Origin: Roseobacter sp.
Lineage (GTDB): Bacteria > Pseudomonadota > Alphaproteobacteria > Rhodobacterales > Rhodobacteraceae
DNA length: 64,000 nucleotides
Direction of reading: 5' to 3'
Assembly: GCA_002731875.1 (NCBI GenBank)
Contig: PCCY01000023.1
Coordinates: 1 to 64,000 of the forward strand
Below, piece after piece: positions 9,172-18,108 of the stretch. Made by a program: the position numbers and the translations under genes. Within the stretch, counting starts at the first letter, position 1. Each line of letters begins with the position of its first letter. The notes below the pieces were generated by a model. The model was not told the DNA's origin. It was given only the letters and a program-made list of their open reading frames with translations, and did not search any database.

Positions 9172-10308
9172 ATGAACCTGCTTGATCTTCCCTTCGACAC
9201 AGACGCGATGATCGCAGGCCTGAAACCTTGGATCGAATGCGAAAGCCCGACCTATGATGCCGATGCCGTCAACCGCATGATGGACATCGCGGCCTATGAT
9301 ATGGCCGCACTTGGTGCGCAGATTGAACGCATTCCAGGGCGTATGGGCTTTGGCGGTAGCGTGCGCGCGCGCTTTCCCCATCCCGATCAGGGTCGCGTGC
9401 CGGGCATCTTGATCGCGGGGCACATGGACACAGTGCACCCGATCGGGACGCTGGACGTGCTGCCGTTTCGGCGTGAAGGTAATCTGTGTTATGGTCCCGG
9501 CCTAATGGACATGAAAGGTGGCAATTACATCAGTCTGGACGCCATCCGCCAGTTGTTGCGTGCGGGGCTTCAAACACCACTGCCGGTCTCCGTCTTGTTC
9601 ACCCCCGACGAAGAGGTCGGTACACCGTCCACCCGCGAACTGATCGAGGCCGAGGCGGCGCGCAACAAATACGTTCTGGTTCCCGAACCGGGGCATGAGG
9701 ACGGCGGTGTCACCATCGGGCGATATGCGATCGCACGCTTCAACCTACGAACCGTCGGTCAACCTAGTCATGCGGGCGCCCGTTTGTCCGATGGCAAATC
9801 CGCGATCGCCGCAATGGCCCGGAAAATCGTCGAGATAGAGAACATGACCGGCCCCGACTGTACCTTCAGCGTCGGGGTCATTCACGCGGGCCAATGGGTC
9901 AATTGCGTATCATCCGTTTGTGATGCGCAAGCGCTGAGCATGGCGAAAAAGCAGGAGGATCTCGACGACGGGGTGGCGCGGATGCTTGCGCTGCAAGGCA
10001 CGGCGAATGGGGTCGAGTTTCAGGTTAAACGTGGCGTTACACGCCCGGTCTGGCACCCGGATACCCCCGGAACAAAAATGATTTTCGACATTGCAAAGGA
10101 CATCGCGAAGGAGCTTGGGTTCGACATGACAGGCCGCAGCCAGGGTGGCGGGTCGGATGGCAATTTCACCGGTGCAATGGGGATTCCCACCCTCGATTCC
10201 CTGGGTGTGCGCGGGAAGGGGCTACATACGCTGAACGAACATATCAACGTTGACAGTCTTGTTGACGGGGCAAGACTGATGGCCGGTTTGCTCCTGCGGC
10301 TCGGGTAA
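9172..10308 (+). CDS. M20 family metallopeptidase, CPG2/ArgE-like
   Basis: The 378-aa protein is a second M20 hydrolase, nearer to glutamate carboxypeptidase and ArgE/DapE enzymes than to its neighbour. Visible blocks are 'GHMDTVHPIGTL' (first zinc ligand region), 'GPGLMDMKGG', 'FTPDEEVGTPSTREL' (catalytic Glu pair) and 'RSQGGGSDGNFTGAMGIP'. It begins 11 bp after the first M20 gene behind an AGGGGA site and closes the operon. Two different M20 enzymes plus the M81 enzyme suggest a stepwise dismantling of one conjugated substrate. Confidence 0.9.
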   Translation: MNLLDLPFDTDAMIAGLKPWIECESPTYDADAVNRMMDIAAYDMAALGAQIERIPGRMGFGGSVRARFPHPDQGRVPGILIAGHMDTVHPIGTLDVLPFRREGNLCYGPGLMDMKGGNYISLDAIRQLLRAGLQTPLPVSVLFTPDEEVGTPSTRELIEAEAARNKYVLVPEPGHEDGGVTIGRYAIARFNLRTVGQPSHAGARLSDGKSAIAAMARKIVEIENMTGPDCTFSVGVIHAGQWVNCVSSVCDAQALSMAKKQEDLDDGVARMLALQGTANGVEFQVKRGVTRPVWHPDTPGTKMIFDIAKDIAKELGFDMTGRSQGGGSDGNFTGAMGIPTLDSLGVRGKGLHTLNEHINVDSLVDGARLMAGLLLRLG

Positions 10309-10455
10309 TCAGCAAGGCATCGCGCGTTCCAGCAGCCATGTAGCGGTCGTAACAGGCAATTCACTCAGAACCTCTTCCTGGCTCTCGTCCGAATGAGACC
10401 CACCGCACGTAACTGCGCCGCCGCGAAAGAAGTCACGTCGGCTGCCGTTAGGCCG

Positions 10456-10965
10456 AAGCGGAACTGGCCGTTTTGACCGGCGCTCGGGATCTTGCCCAAT
10501 ATGTATTTTTAGACGTAGCCCTTGGTGTCGCGGCCCTTTGTCGGGATCTTGTCAAGAATCTGCACGCCGTTGGCCAAAAGGTTGGGGTTGGAAAAGCTAA
10601 AACACGCGACTTTCATGTGGGTACCGTAGACCGCGCCTTCTTTCCCCCGGAGCCTGTAGGAAGGGGAGACATGCTCGTCCACGGTCCGCATCATCTCTCG
10701 GGCTTCAAAGTGCTTAACGCGCGACCAGCGCAGATTCTCAAATGGCTCGCCCTTATCGTTGGTGCCTTTCGGGAAAATGCTCCGTCGCATTGACGCCCAG
10801 ATCCTCTGCCATGCGCTCCTCGACCGTGTGCAGGTCATCTAGCCCTTTGACGAACATCAGCAAGGTCAACTGTTCGATTGCCGCCGGGGGATTGAGGAGC
10901 CCCGGGACAAAAAGGCATGTCAGATTTGAGCGATTTGCGAGCGGATGGGGTCTCTGCGGCTTCAT
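10456..10965 (-). pseudogene. HsdM (type I DNA methylase) N-terminal remnant
   Basis: Two overlapping minus-strand frames join into the N-terminal region of a type I restriction-modification methylase. The upstream frame (to about 10,768) reads 'LLNPPAAIEQLTLLMF'. The next reads 'NLRWSRVKHFEAREMM' and later 'ILDKIPTKGRDTKG'. These match the HsdM_N helical domain, whose typical text is 'NP..AIEQ..YL.F..RLD', 'LRWS.FK.FE.REM' and 'LDKIP..DRDTKGDLYEY'. A frameshift lies near 10,768. A TAA interrupts the frame at 10,509-10,511, after which 'LGKIPSAGQNGQFR' continues the homology and then stops. The catalytic NPPY region is absent, and no hsdR or hsdS is nearby. This is a dead fragment of a lost restriction system. 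Confidence 0.75.
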
Positions 10966-11126
10966 TCAGACGCTCAGATATACCTTTGCGAAAACGGCCT
11001 CGACGGTCTCAGAAATCAGCACAAGGGCACTGTTCACGGCAGGAACACGATTATTGGCACATCCGCGTTTCCGGCGGAACCTGATCGACACTATTTCTCC
11101 TACGGTTCACCAACTGGAGGAGAAGG

Positions 11127-11493
11127 ATGAACCACGAAGACATCCCCAAAGACGTCCTACTGCCTATCAAGGCAGTTTGCGACGTCCTCGCCCGCTCATG
11201 CTCGTGGCATCTTCAAGGAACAGTTGTCCAGATATCGAGCCTGGTGGCGCACGCTGTTTGAATCGTACTCGCTCGAGACCGGCTTTGCGGCGAACCAAGA
11301 TGTGATCGCTAGTTTGATGCGAATGGCACGCTGGGAAGGTGAAAGGGACAATATTCCAAAACTTCATCTTCTGAGACATGTCATTCTTGGAGGAATGAAG
11401 GTCAGCGACCTCAAGTATGTGGATGCCCCTAAATTAAATAAGACCCTCAGCCTCTACCACGCGGCACCGCCTATGGGCCCAAATAGACGTTAG
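11127..11493 (+). pseudogene. small unknown ORF pair, possibly one frameshifted gene
   Basis: ATG 11127 follows a very good GGAGGAGAAGG ribosome binding site and gives 44 aa beginning 'MNHEDIPKDVLLPIKAVCDV', ending at TGA 11,259-11,261. A second frame, open to 11,493, overlaps it and reads plausibly as protein (for example 'SLMRMARWEGERDN', 'LLRHVILGGMKVSDLKYVD'). One shift near 11,200-11,250 would join them into a protein of about 120 aa. I do not recognise the family. It may also be a genuine 44-aa peptide followed by chance open frame. Confidence 0.3.
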
Positions 11494-11866
11494 TTGGTTC
11501 GTTCAGCACTGCGGTGCTGCATTGCATGGCCAACCGTTCATGCTCTGTGCCGCACTTTGTTGGGTCAGAGCCGTTCCGCAGACGGCGCGGTCGTTCAGGC
11601 TCAATAAGACCGCGGCGACAGAGGTTTAAGTTGATAGGTTAGATATCACTCGCCAGTCATTTGAAATCGTTTTTAAACAATACGAATTCGGGCTGTGTTG
11701 ACGCCTAGGTCGCTGCGGCCGACCCTCTATACACCGCGCATATCGACGCGGCTGCCTTCCCCATGCGCAGTAACAACAACCACTACATCACCCGCAAAGT
11801 AAAAAAAGCGGCAATGCGAGCGGTTGCCTCGAACCGACGGCGATCCGCATCTGAGGCCACAATGTC
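11494..11866. other. intergenic region without a recognised gene
   Basis: No frame in this 370-bp stretch has both a ribosome binding site and recognisable protein. Together with the HsdM remnant it looks like a zone of gene decay. Confidence 0.35.
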
Positions 11867-12232
11867 CTACCCGATATCTTCTGCAACCGCCAATGCGCGC
11901 TGATACGCTGCATCGAGGGAAAGGTCTGTTTCGAGCGATACGATATCGGGATAGGCGGGGGCTTGGGCTTCAGCTAACACGGGTCCGCCGCGTTCGCGCG
12001 TATGGCTGGTACCCGCTCGGGTTTCATCCAGAACTTCAAACGCAGGTGGATTAACTGTGTCGGTTGATATGTCGTGGATGGGCGCTGCGCGCAGCGGCGG
12101 GTTGAGCGTTTCGGCGATCAGCGGGATCAGGCAGGCCGCTCCGACAAGCGCCGCGACGCCGCCAGATATAGCCCAGCGTTTTTCTTTGCGTATCAGGTGA
12201 ACGACCAGCGCACTCAAAACCTCACGCCGCAT
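11867..12232 (-). CDS. hypothetical protein with one N-terminal membrane segment
   Basis: From ATG 12232 the frame gives 121 aa. Residues about 18-45 form a probable membrane segment ('WAISGGVAALVGAACLIPLI') after a short basic cytoplasmic start ('HLIRKEKR'). The rest is acidic and proline-rich and would lie outside the inner membrane. An upstream TTG could extend it by 22 residues. I do not recognise the family. Both neighbours are far away, so context gives no clue. It could be a shortened relic. Confidence 0.4.
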   Translation of the reverse strand: MRREVLSALVVHLIRKEKRWAISGGVAALVGAACLIPLIAETLNPPLRAAPIHDISTDTVNPPAFEVLDETRAGTSHTRERGGPVLAEAQAPAYPDIVSLETDLSLDAAYQRALAVAEDIG

Positions 12233-12734
12233 TCTCGTTGTGATGAAATGTGTCTCGATCAAGGGGTAGTAAGTTTCACCGCCTGCCACACAAAGCAAGT
12301 TTACACGTCCTGAAATCGGTCGGCTTAGATGGTATTTATTTCAACTAACTTGGAATCCTAGCAGCTCAATATCGACTTGGATATCAGCTGGGTCGGACTA
12401 ACACGGCAGGCGGAATTTCAACAAACCAAAGTAAACGGTAAATATAATTTGCCGCCATACCCAATGACCAAAAAATGGTTCAAAATGGTTGGCATCATCG
12501 CTTCATATCCTGTGCAAGCTAACGCATTGGGTCAAGACGACGCGCTTTGAAGCATCGGCTTGCGGGCGCGGTGTGAGCCAATAGATGCGCTGTTTGCTTT
12601 TGCGGTGCCACCGGGCCCGATGCGGTCCGGTGGATGCTATGGCCGGGAACCTGGCCCGCAGGCGAGGTCATGACGAAGCGATGCCCGTGTGAGGCGGAAT
12701 GCCCAAGGCGTCCTATGTCCTGCCTCGCCGTCGC
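12233..12734. other. intergenic region, AT-richer, with one hairpin
   Basis: I see no gene. CCACCGG at 12,608-12,614 and CCGGTGG at 12,627-12,633 can form a 7-bp stem downstream of the minus-strand NADH dehydrogenase-like gene. It lacks a clear T-run, so a terminator role is uncertain. Confidence 0.35.
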
Positions 12735-13817
12735 TCAGCCCTGGTTCAGCAGCTTGTAGTATTTCTTGAGGAACAGATCCTCGCCCTTCATCTTGCGCGT
12801 CACCCAGTCCCCTGCGGTGAACAGGCCGAGGAAGGAACTGCCGCGTTTCGGGCCGAGCGGTACCAGGATCGGCGCTTTTGGGCCCCACGGCTTGTAGGGC
12901 TTCACCTCTTCGAGGGTCTTGCCCGCCATGAGCGCTTTTAGAGTGGACTTGAGCCAAGGCTGCTGGCGGCTCGCCGCGACGATGGTCATGCCGTCGCCCG
13001 CATCGGATACATCTCCGGCGGCAAAGACGTTGGGCAGCGACGACGGGCGCAGCCACGGGTCCACCTTGACCCGGTTCGCGGTGCTCATCTGGGTGTCCGG
13101 CAGAACTTCGATCAGTTCGGAGCTAGCGCGTGAGCCGAGGACGGGGAAAATCAGGTCGAACTCATGCTCCGACCCATCCGAGAGCGTCAGGCTTCCGGCG
13201 TAAGGTTCGGTCATGCTTTGAAGATTCTCGGCCCTCTTGCCAAGGATCAGATTCACGCCCATGTCGCGCAGCTTGCCCACCAGCGCGATGCCTAGCTTTT
13301 CGGGCATGGTCGGAAACAGCCGGTCGGTGTCCGAGATCAGCGTGATCTTCTTGTCTGGCATGGCATGGGCGATCTCGCCTGCCAGCTCGGTGCCCACGGC
13401 ACCCGCGCCGACGATGCCGATGCTGCGCGCTGCCATGAGCTGGTCGTGAATGCGCTGGTTGGCCTCGCGCAGCCCTTCGATGTCATCCCCGACGGGCTTG
13501 AAGGGCGTGGCATTGGACGAACCAGTGGCAACGACGATATAATCGGCTTCAACCCTCTGGCCGTTCTCCAGCGTCACGCCATTGGCGTCCACGCCGCCCG
13601 CGCGGGCGCGCAGGACCTTTCCGTTTTTCAACAGCCGGTCATAGGGAATCAGGGCCCGGTCCGTCAGCGAGGGGTCGACGACAGCGCGGATCATCGCAGG
13701 CGTATGAACTAAGTGGCTGCGCGGCTCGATCAGCGTGACGTCGGCATGTTCGTCGAGCGATTTGGCGAGTTGGACGCCGATGTAGCCGCCGCCGACGATG
13801 GCGATGCGTTTGGACAT
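12735..13817 (-). CDS. FAD-dependent NAD(P)H:quinone oxidoreductase, NDH-2/FSP1-like
   Basis: The protein has 360 aa in the two-dinucleotide-fold Pyr_redox_2 layout. The FAD-binding start is 'IAIVGGGYIGVQLAKSL'. 'YIVVATGSSNATPF' closes the FAD region. A second Rossmann motif, 'IGIVGAGAVGTELAGEI', near residue 150 binds NAD(P)H. 'NVFAAGDVSD' near residue 275 is the conserved FAD ribityl contact. Such proteins (AMID/FSP1 and bacterial NDH-2 relatives) pass electrons from NAD(P)H to quinones without pumping. I chose ATG 13817, which has an AGGAAA site, over a start 45 bp earlier. It lies 70 bp downstream of the pirin gene on the same strand and is probably co-transcribed with it. Confidence 0.85.
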   Translation of the reverse strand: MSKRIAIVGGGYIGVQLAKSLDEHADVTLIEPRSHLVHTPAMIRAVVDPSLTDRALIPYDRLLKNGKVLRARAGGVDANGVTLENGQRVEADYIVVATGSSNATPFKPVGDDIEGLREANQRIHDQLMAARSIGIVGAGAVGTELAGEIAHAMPDKKITLISDTDRLFPTMPEKLGIALVGKLRDMGVNLILGKRAENLQSMTEPYAGSLTLSDGSEHEFDLIFPVLGSRASSELIEVLPDTQMSTANRVKVDPWLRPSSLPNVFAAGDVSDAGDGMTIVAASRQQPWLKSTLKALMAGKTLEEVKPYKPWGPKAPILVPLGPKRGSSFLGLFTAGDWVTRKMKGEDLFLKKYYKLLNQG

Positions 13818-13887
13818 GGGAGTGTTTCCTTTCTGTGCGACCCGGCGGATGAACCGCGTCAAGGGCCGTTTCTTTTGGTGAAATAGG

Positions 13888-14769
13888 TCAGGCGGTTTCC
13901 GACTGGTAGGCGATCTGCCCGTATTTGCCCGCGCGGAATTCGCGAAAGCCCTCGGTCAGCTCGGCTTCGGTGTTCATGACGAAGGGACCGCGCATCGCCA
14001 CAGGCTCGTCGATCGGCGCGCCACCAAACAGCAGCAGGTCGAGCGGCTCGGCGCTTGGGTTGGTGATCTCAATCTCCGACCCTTCATTGCCAAGCACGAA
14101 GGATCGCTGTGCGGCGATCTTCGTTCCGCTCACGATCGCGCCGTCAGTGGGCAGGAAGCCCGCCACAGGCAGGTCGGCGGACAGTGCCACGCGAGCCGAA
14201 CCCATGGGCTCGACACGGACGTGCCATATGAACTCCTCAGCGAAGGTTGGGATCGGTGAGGTGTGGTCGTCGTATCCGCCCAAAAGCACCTTGAGATGGG
14301 CCCGCCCGCCCGGCAGGGGAACGACAGGCAGGTTTTCGGCCGGAACGGGCATGTATTCGGCTGGCTCTGCCTTGTTGCGTGCGGGTAGGTTGATCCAGAA
14401 CTGAAAGCTGTGCAGTCTGCCGCCGTTTTTGCGCAGATCCGTCGAGATCATTTCGTCATGGACGATGCCGTTGCCCGCCTTCATCCACTGCACCCCGCCA
14501 TCAGAGATGGTGCCATGCCCGCCCGTGCTGTCGGCATGGGTCAGTGCGCCTTCGAGGACGTAGGTGAAGGTAGCGATCCCCCGGTGTGGATGCGCGAAGG
14601 ACCCGTCGGGGTCAGGCAACACTCCCGGTGCGATGTCTTTTGGCGGCAGGTGATCGAGGAGCATGATCGGACCTACGAACTGCACCGCTTTGTTGGGCAG
14701 GGCGCGGGCGATTGTAAAGGGCCCGACCTTATCGGGCTGGATATCAAGTTGCGATATAACCTGTCTCAT
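13888..14769 (-). CDS. pirin family protein
   Basis: The 293-aa protein is a bicupin pirin. The metal-binding signature is clear: 'FAHPHRGIATFTYVLEG' at residues 58-74, then 'GGVQWMKAGNGIVHDEM', giving His and Glu ligands for one iron. The C-terminal cupin is recognisable from 'LDLLLFGGAPIDEPV', the usual 'PIxEPVxxxGPFVMN' block. Bacterial pirins of this type have quercetinase-like or regulatory roles. Pairing with a quinone oxidoreductase and a divergent LysR gene points to a response to quinone-like or aromatic electrophiles; that is inference. An AGGAG site precedes ATG 14769. Confidence 0.9.
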   Translation of the reverse strand: MRQVISQLDIQPDKVGPFTIARALPNKAVQFVGPIMLLDHLPPKDIAPGVLPDPDGSFAHPHRGIATFTYVLEGALTHADSTGGHGTISDGGVQWMKAGNGIVHDEMISTDLRKNGGRLHSFQFWINLPARNKAEPAEYMPVPAENLPVVPLPGGRAHLKVLLGGYDDHTSPIPTFAEEFIWHVRVEPMGSARVALSADLPVAGFLPTDGAIVSGTKIAAQRSFVLGNEGSEIEITNPSAEPLDLLLFGGAPIDEPVAMRGPFVMNTEAELTEGFREFRAGKYGQIAYQSETA

Positions 14770-14844
14770 TTGTGAACTCCTTGTGCTGATCCAGAAGTAG
14801 GGGTGGGGACGACGGATTGAAATTTATATTTTATGCGTATCTAT

Positions 14845-14859
14845 ATAAGATATGCTTAT
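14845..14859. promoter_or_regulatory. LysR-type operator candidate between pirin and lysR
   Basis: ATAAG-N5-CTTAT is a perfect inverted repeat in the 105-bp divergent space between the pirin gene (minus) and the LysR gene (plus). A second, imperfect symmetry (GCGTATC / GATATGC) overlaps it. The size and place fit autoregulation and activation of the divergent operon by a LysR-type dimer. Confidence 0.5.
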
Positions 14860-14874
14860 GAAGTGGGGATGCAG

Positions 14875-15768
14875 ATGAAGCTGGACCAGTTGAAGGTGCT
14901 GCGGGCCGTGGTCGAAAGCGGAACGATCAAATCCGCCGCCGAAAGCCTCAATCGCACCCAGCCGGCAGTGAGCCAGTCGTTGAAGGCCCTGGAATTTCAA
15001 ACCGGCACCGAGCTCTTCGACCGCTCGGGCTATCGGCTCGAGCTGACGCCGGTGGGCCGACGGGTCTATCTGCAATCCCTGCGGGTACTTTCCGAGGCCG
15101 AGGATCTGACGCAGTTGGTCCGCCATTTCGAGAAGGGGCAGGAAGAAACCATTACCATCGCCATCGACGCTGCCGCCGACCCGAATGTCATGATGCCCGT
15201 GCTGGCCAAGCTTCAGGTCGGCTTTCCCGACACGCGCGTCGTACTTCGTGCCGAGGTCCTGTCTGGTGCCATCGAGGCCGTGCGGTCCGGCGAAGCGGCG
15301 CTTGCCGTGGCTCCGGCCATCCCGGTCATGCTGGAAGAGGAAGGGTTCGACTACATGCCTCTGGCCGGTTCGGTGATGCGCAATGTCGCCGCACCAACGC
15401 TGCTCGATGCGATGGACGCGCCCCGCACACTGGCCGACCTTCGAAGATTCCACCAGGTGATCGCGCGCGACAGCGGCCAGGCCGCTGGCCTGTTCGACCG
15501 CGAGCTCGGCGTCCAGAAGGGGCAGCGGCGGTGGTATGTCAGCGACCTGCACATGAAAAAGCAACTGCTGGTGGCGGGGCTTGGCTGGGGCCGCCTGCCG
15601 CAGCACCTGATCGCCGAGGAACTGGCCCAGGACCGCTTGCGCGATATCGTTCTGCCCCATACCCATCTCAATTTCGAGATCGAGGTTTTCGTCTTTCGCC
15701 AACGCAGATCGGCGATGGGACCCGTGGCCACCCACCTATGGAAGGCGTTCGCCGATCAGGCGGCCTGA
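14875..15768 (+). CDS. LysR family transcriptional regulator
   Basis: A 297-aa LysR-type regulator with an N-terminal winged helix-turn-helix (residues 1-60, including 'AAESLNRTQPAVSQSLKALE') and a periplasmic-binding-like effector domain behind it. GGGG stands six bases before ATG 14875, which makes that start better than ATG 14869 or 14833. It is divergent from the pirin/oxidoreductase pair and probably controls it. Its last bases overlap the tail of a convergent TetR remnant by 13 bp. Confidence 0.9.
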   Translation: MKLDQLKVLRAVVESGTIKSAAESLNRTQPAVSQSLKALEFQTGTELFDRSGYRLELTPVGRRVYLQSLRVLSEAEDLTQLVRHFEKGQEETITIAIDAAADPNVMMPVLAKLQVGFPDTRVVLRAEVLSGAIEAVRSGEAALAVAPAIPVMLEEEGFDYMPLAGSVMRNVAAPTLLDAMDAPRTLADLRRFHQVIARDSGQAAGLFDRELGVQKGQRRWYVSDLHMKKQLLVAGLGWGRLPQHLIAEELAQDRLRDIVLPHTHLNFEIEVFVFRQRRSAMGPVATHLWKAFADQAA

Positions 15769-16050
15769 CCCGTCGCGGCGTAATGCGCGAGGAACATGTC
15801 AACGCAGTCGGCAATGACGGCACCGGAGTCGAGATCAGCCTTTGCGCCCGGCAGGAACTCGGGCCACATCAGGAAATGCTTGATCATCGACAGGAGCTGC
15901 CCGGCGGCCAAACCCGGTTCGGCCCGCCGCAGCGCGCCGGCCCGCATCGCCGCGCCGATCAGCGTCTGTATCGGGCCGTCCAGCATCGCCGCCTTGGCGA
16001 AGGAGGCCCGCGCCAGATCCAGGAAGCCGAAGCGGTCGTACGTCAAGCCT
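15756..16050 (-). pseudogene. TetR family regulator, C-terminal remnant
   Basis: About 95 residues read like the ligand-binding domain of an AefR/TetR-type regulator: 'FLDLARASFAKAAMLDGP', 'GALRRAEPGLAAGQLLSM' and 'KHFLMWPEFLPGA'. The frame stays open to about 16,328, but the upstream part no longer looks like a TetR helix-turn-helix, so the DNA-binding half is missing. The stretch from 16,051 to egtB at 16,347 holds nothing I recognise. This is a relic, probably cut by the same rearrangements that left other scraps nearby. Confidence 0.6.
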
Positions 16051-16346
16051 AGTCGAGGAAGGCGGCAGATACCAAGTCTGTCGCCGGGCAGTTGTCGCCG
16101 CTGAAGATTCCGGCCCGCATTGTCTTGGATGATGCCGATGGATTTCAAAGGTTTGCGCATGGAGAGCGGCTCGCGAAAGGCTTTGGCGCACCGCTGCGGC
16201 GTATAAAAGGCGGATTGCATTTTGCGCCGGAGGATCATTTTTCCAATGTAGCCGAGGATATCAACCCGCTGCGTCAAACCGTCAAGGTGGATCAAACCTG
16301 GTCGCCGTGCATCGAAGACCGACCGCATCGCTGTATTAGCCGTTGA

Positions 16347-17618
16347 TCAGCCATCAACAGCAAGGCGTAACCCCATCATCTGCCAGCGCTGATGCGGATA
16401 AAAGAAGGTGCGGTAGCTTGCCCGCATCTGCTCTTGCGCCGTCGCACAGGATCCACCGCGCATCACCATCTGATTGACCATGAACTTGCCGTTGTACTCA
16501 CCCAAAGCACCCTCTGGTGCCTTAAAGCCGGGATAAGGCGTAAATGGTGACGCCGTCCATTCCCAGACATCCCCCCAGACACCTGTTCCCGGCATCGGGC
16601 GCAGGGCACCCTCGTCAAGCAAATTGCCGCGTATCTGGTGCTGCGCAAAAGCGTGCTCGTGCTCCGCTTCGGTCGGCAGGCGCGCGCCTGCCCAGCGGGC
16701 ATAGGCATCGGCCTCGTAGTAGCTCACGTGGACTACGGGTGCATCCAGCGCGACGGGCTGCGGGCCGCGCAAGGTGAACGTCCACCACTCGTCGTCCTGC
16801 CGCCACCAGTAAAGCGGATGCGTCCAGCCTTCCTTCTTGGCAACAGCATAGCCTTCCATCAACCAATGCCGCGGATCGCCATATCCACCGTCGTCCATAA
16901 AAGCGATCCAATCCCGATTGGTGACAGCACGATCAGCGATGGCAAAGGGATAGACGTAAACCTTATGCCGAGGGCCTTCGCAATCATAGGCAAACCCGTT
17001 TCCGTCATGGCCGATTTCGATCACACCTCCGTCGTGGTGTGACCATGTCAGCGGCACTTCGGCAGTCACTGGCATCGGCTCTGGATCGCGGTAGACGGGC
17101 AACAACGGATTGAACGAAAGGCCGTGCAGCAGGTCTGTGACCAGCAGCTCCTGATGCTGCATCTCATGGTGGCAGCCCAATTCGATCAGATCGAAAATTT
17201 CCGGTGTGTTGTCTCTCTCAAGGTCGATAAGCTCTGCCATCGCGCCCTCAACATGTTCTCGGTAAGCTCTCACGTCTGCGTGGTCAGGCCTGCTGACAAG
17301 ACCGCGACGGTCGCGTGCATGGCGCGGTCCTGCGGTGACGTAGTAGCTGTTGAACAGAAATGCGAAACGGTCGTCCGGGCTCGTATAATCGGGCAAGAAC
17401 GGTTTGAGGATGAACTCTTCGAAGAACCATGTCGTATGCGCCAAATGCCATTTTGCAGGAGACGCATCCTCCATTGATTGCAACATCATGTCCTCGGGCA
17501 GCAATGGTGACACCAAGTGCGTAGTCCGAGCGCGGGTCCGGTCAAAGAGGGTCGGTACGGAGGGCACTTGCTGTGCGACGGCGTCTATATGGTTCACGAT
17601 GCGATTACCTGCCTGCAA
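16347..17618 (-). CDS. egtB: ergothioneine biosynthesis protein EgtB (sulfoxide synthase)
   Basis: The 423-aa protein has the EgtB two-domain form. An N-terminal DinB-like domain carries the iron-binding HX3HXE motif in 'GCHHEMQHQELL' (about residues 148-159) and an upstream His in 'WHLAHTTWFFEEF'. A C-terminal formylglycine-generating-enzyme-like domain contains 'GARLPTEAEHEHA', 'GDVWEWTASPF' and 'MRGGSCATAQEQMR'. EgtB couples cysteine or gamma-glutamylcysteine to trimethyl-histidine with oxygen, giving the sulfoxide on the way to ergothioneine. The frame starts at TTG 17618; GTG 17597 is a good alternative. The usual partner egtD, which makes trimethyl-histidine, is not next to it. Confidence 0.92.
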   Translation of the reverse strand: MQAGNRIVNHIDAVAQQVPSVPTLFDRTRARTTHLVSPLLPEDMMLQSMEDASPAKWHLAHTTWFFEEFILKPFLPDYTSPDDRFAFLFNSYYVTAGPRHARDRRGLVSRPDHADVRAYREHVEGAMAELIDLERDNTPEIFDLIELGCHHEMQHQELLVTDLLHGLSFNPLLPVYRDPEPMPVTAEVPLTWSHHDGGVIEIGHDGNGFAYDCEGPRHKVYVYPFAIADRAVTNRDWIAFMDDGGYGDPRHWLMEGYAVAKKEGWTHPLYWWRQDDEWWTFTLRGPQPVALDAPVVHVSYYEADAYARWAGARLPTEAEHEHAFAQHQIRGNLLDEGALRPMPGTGVWGDVWEWTASPFTPYPGFKAPEGALGEYNGKFMVNQMVMRGGSCATAQEQMRASYRTFFYPHQRWQMMGLRLAVDG

Positions 17619-18002
17619 TTATTGGTCCAAGAACACCGGCGATGCAACGCGCAACCTGAAGGATTGGAGATACAGCCGGATATGGTCGGACTGGTAAAAC
17701 ACAGTACCCGTCAAAAAGTTCCGTTCGAACGCAAGTCGGAGTCGTTCAAGTGAGTACCGCTTACTGTGATCCAGGCTGCCCCCACGCGATTCAAAGCAGG
17801 GAAGTTGGTCAAAGCAGGGAAGTTGACCAGATCCCGACGGATCCGCCCGCTGCTGGTCGCTCCTTCATATGGAAAACTGCAGTTCATTGACGGGTTCCCG
17901 GAAATATCCCCGATCAGGGCTGGTTTTCCCGCGCTTTGCTTACGCAGTCGGGTTGGACACGTCTGGCAATTTCATGACCGCTGCTGGCACGATGTTCCCG
18001 AT
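17619..18002. other. intergenic debris with a 17-bp tandem direct repeat
   Basis: TCAAAGCAGGGAAGTTG occurs at 17,791-17,807 and again at 17,809-17,825. I see no gene. Minus-strand frames look like scrambled transposase-related text, in keeping with the IS3 scrap that follows. Confidence 0.4.
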
Positions 18003-18108
18003 CGCATGACGCGGTCTTCACGCGGCGTTTCGGTGTTTTGGTGCTGAGATGGGTGCGCAACCCATTGTATACGCGATAGGTCTTATTCGTATTGATCTTC
18101 CACCCGGA
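18003..18108 (-). pseudogene. IS3 family transposase OrfB fragment
   Basis: About 32 codons read 'GWKINTNKTYRVYNG' and 'KTPKRRVK', which matches the region before the DDE core of IS3-family OrfB proteins (typical text 'NHKRTYRLYNELGL.LR.KTPKRRVKAKLREDR'). Both sides are lost. A short GTGAAG repeat in the expected sequence could explain a small deletion at the downstream edge. It is a decayed insertion sequence with no activity expected. Confidence 0.6.

Noticed and set aside
14824-15735. A 303-codon minus-strand open frame opposite the LysR gene
   Set aside because: It is an antisense shadow in high-GC DNA. It is rich in His, Gln and Arg, has no known motif, and the plus-strand LysR gene explains the region fully.
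17791-17825. 17-bp tandem repeat as an attachment site or minisatellite
   Set aside because: There are only two copies, in decayed DNA, with no linked recombinase; a local duplication is the simplest reading.
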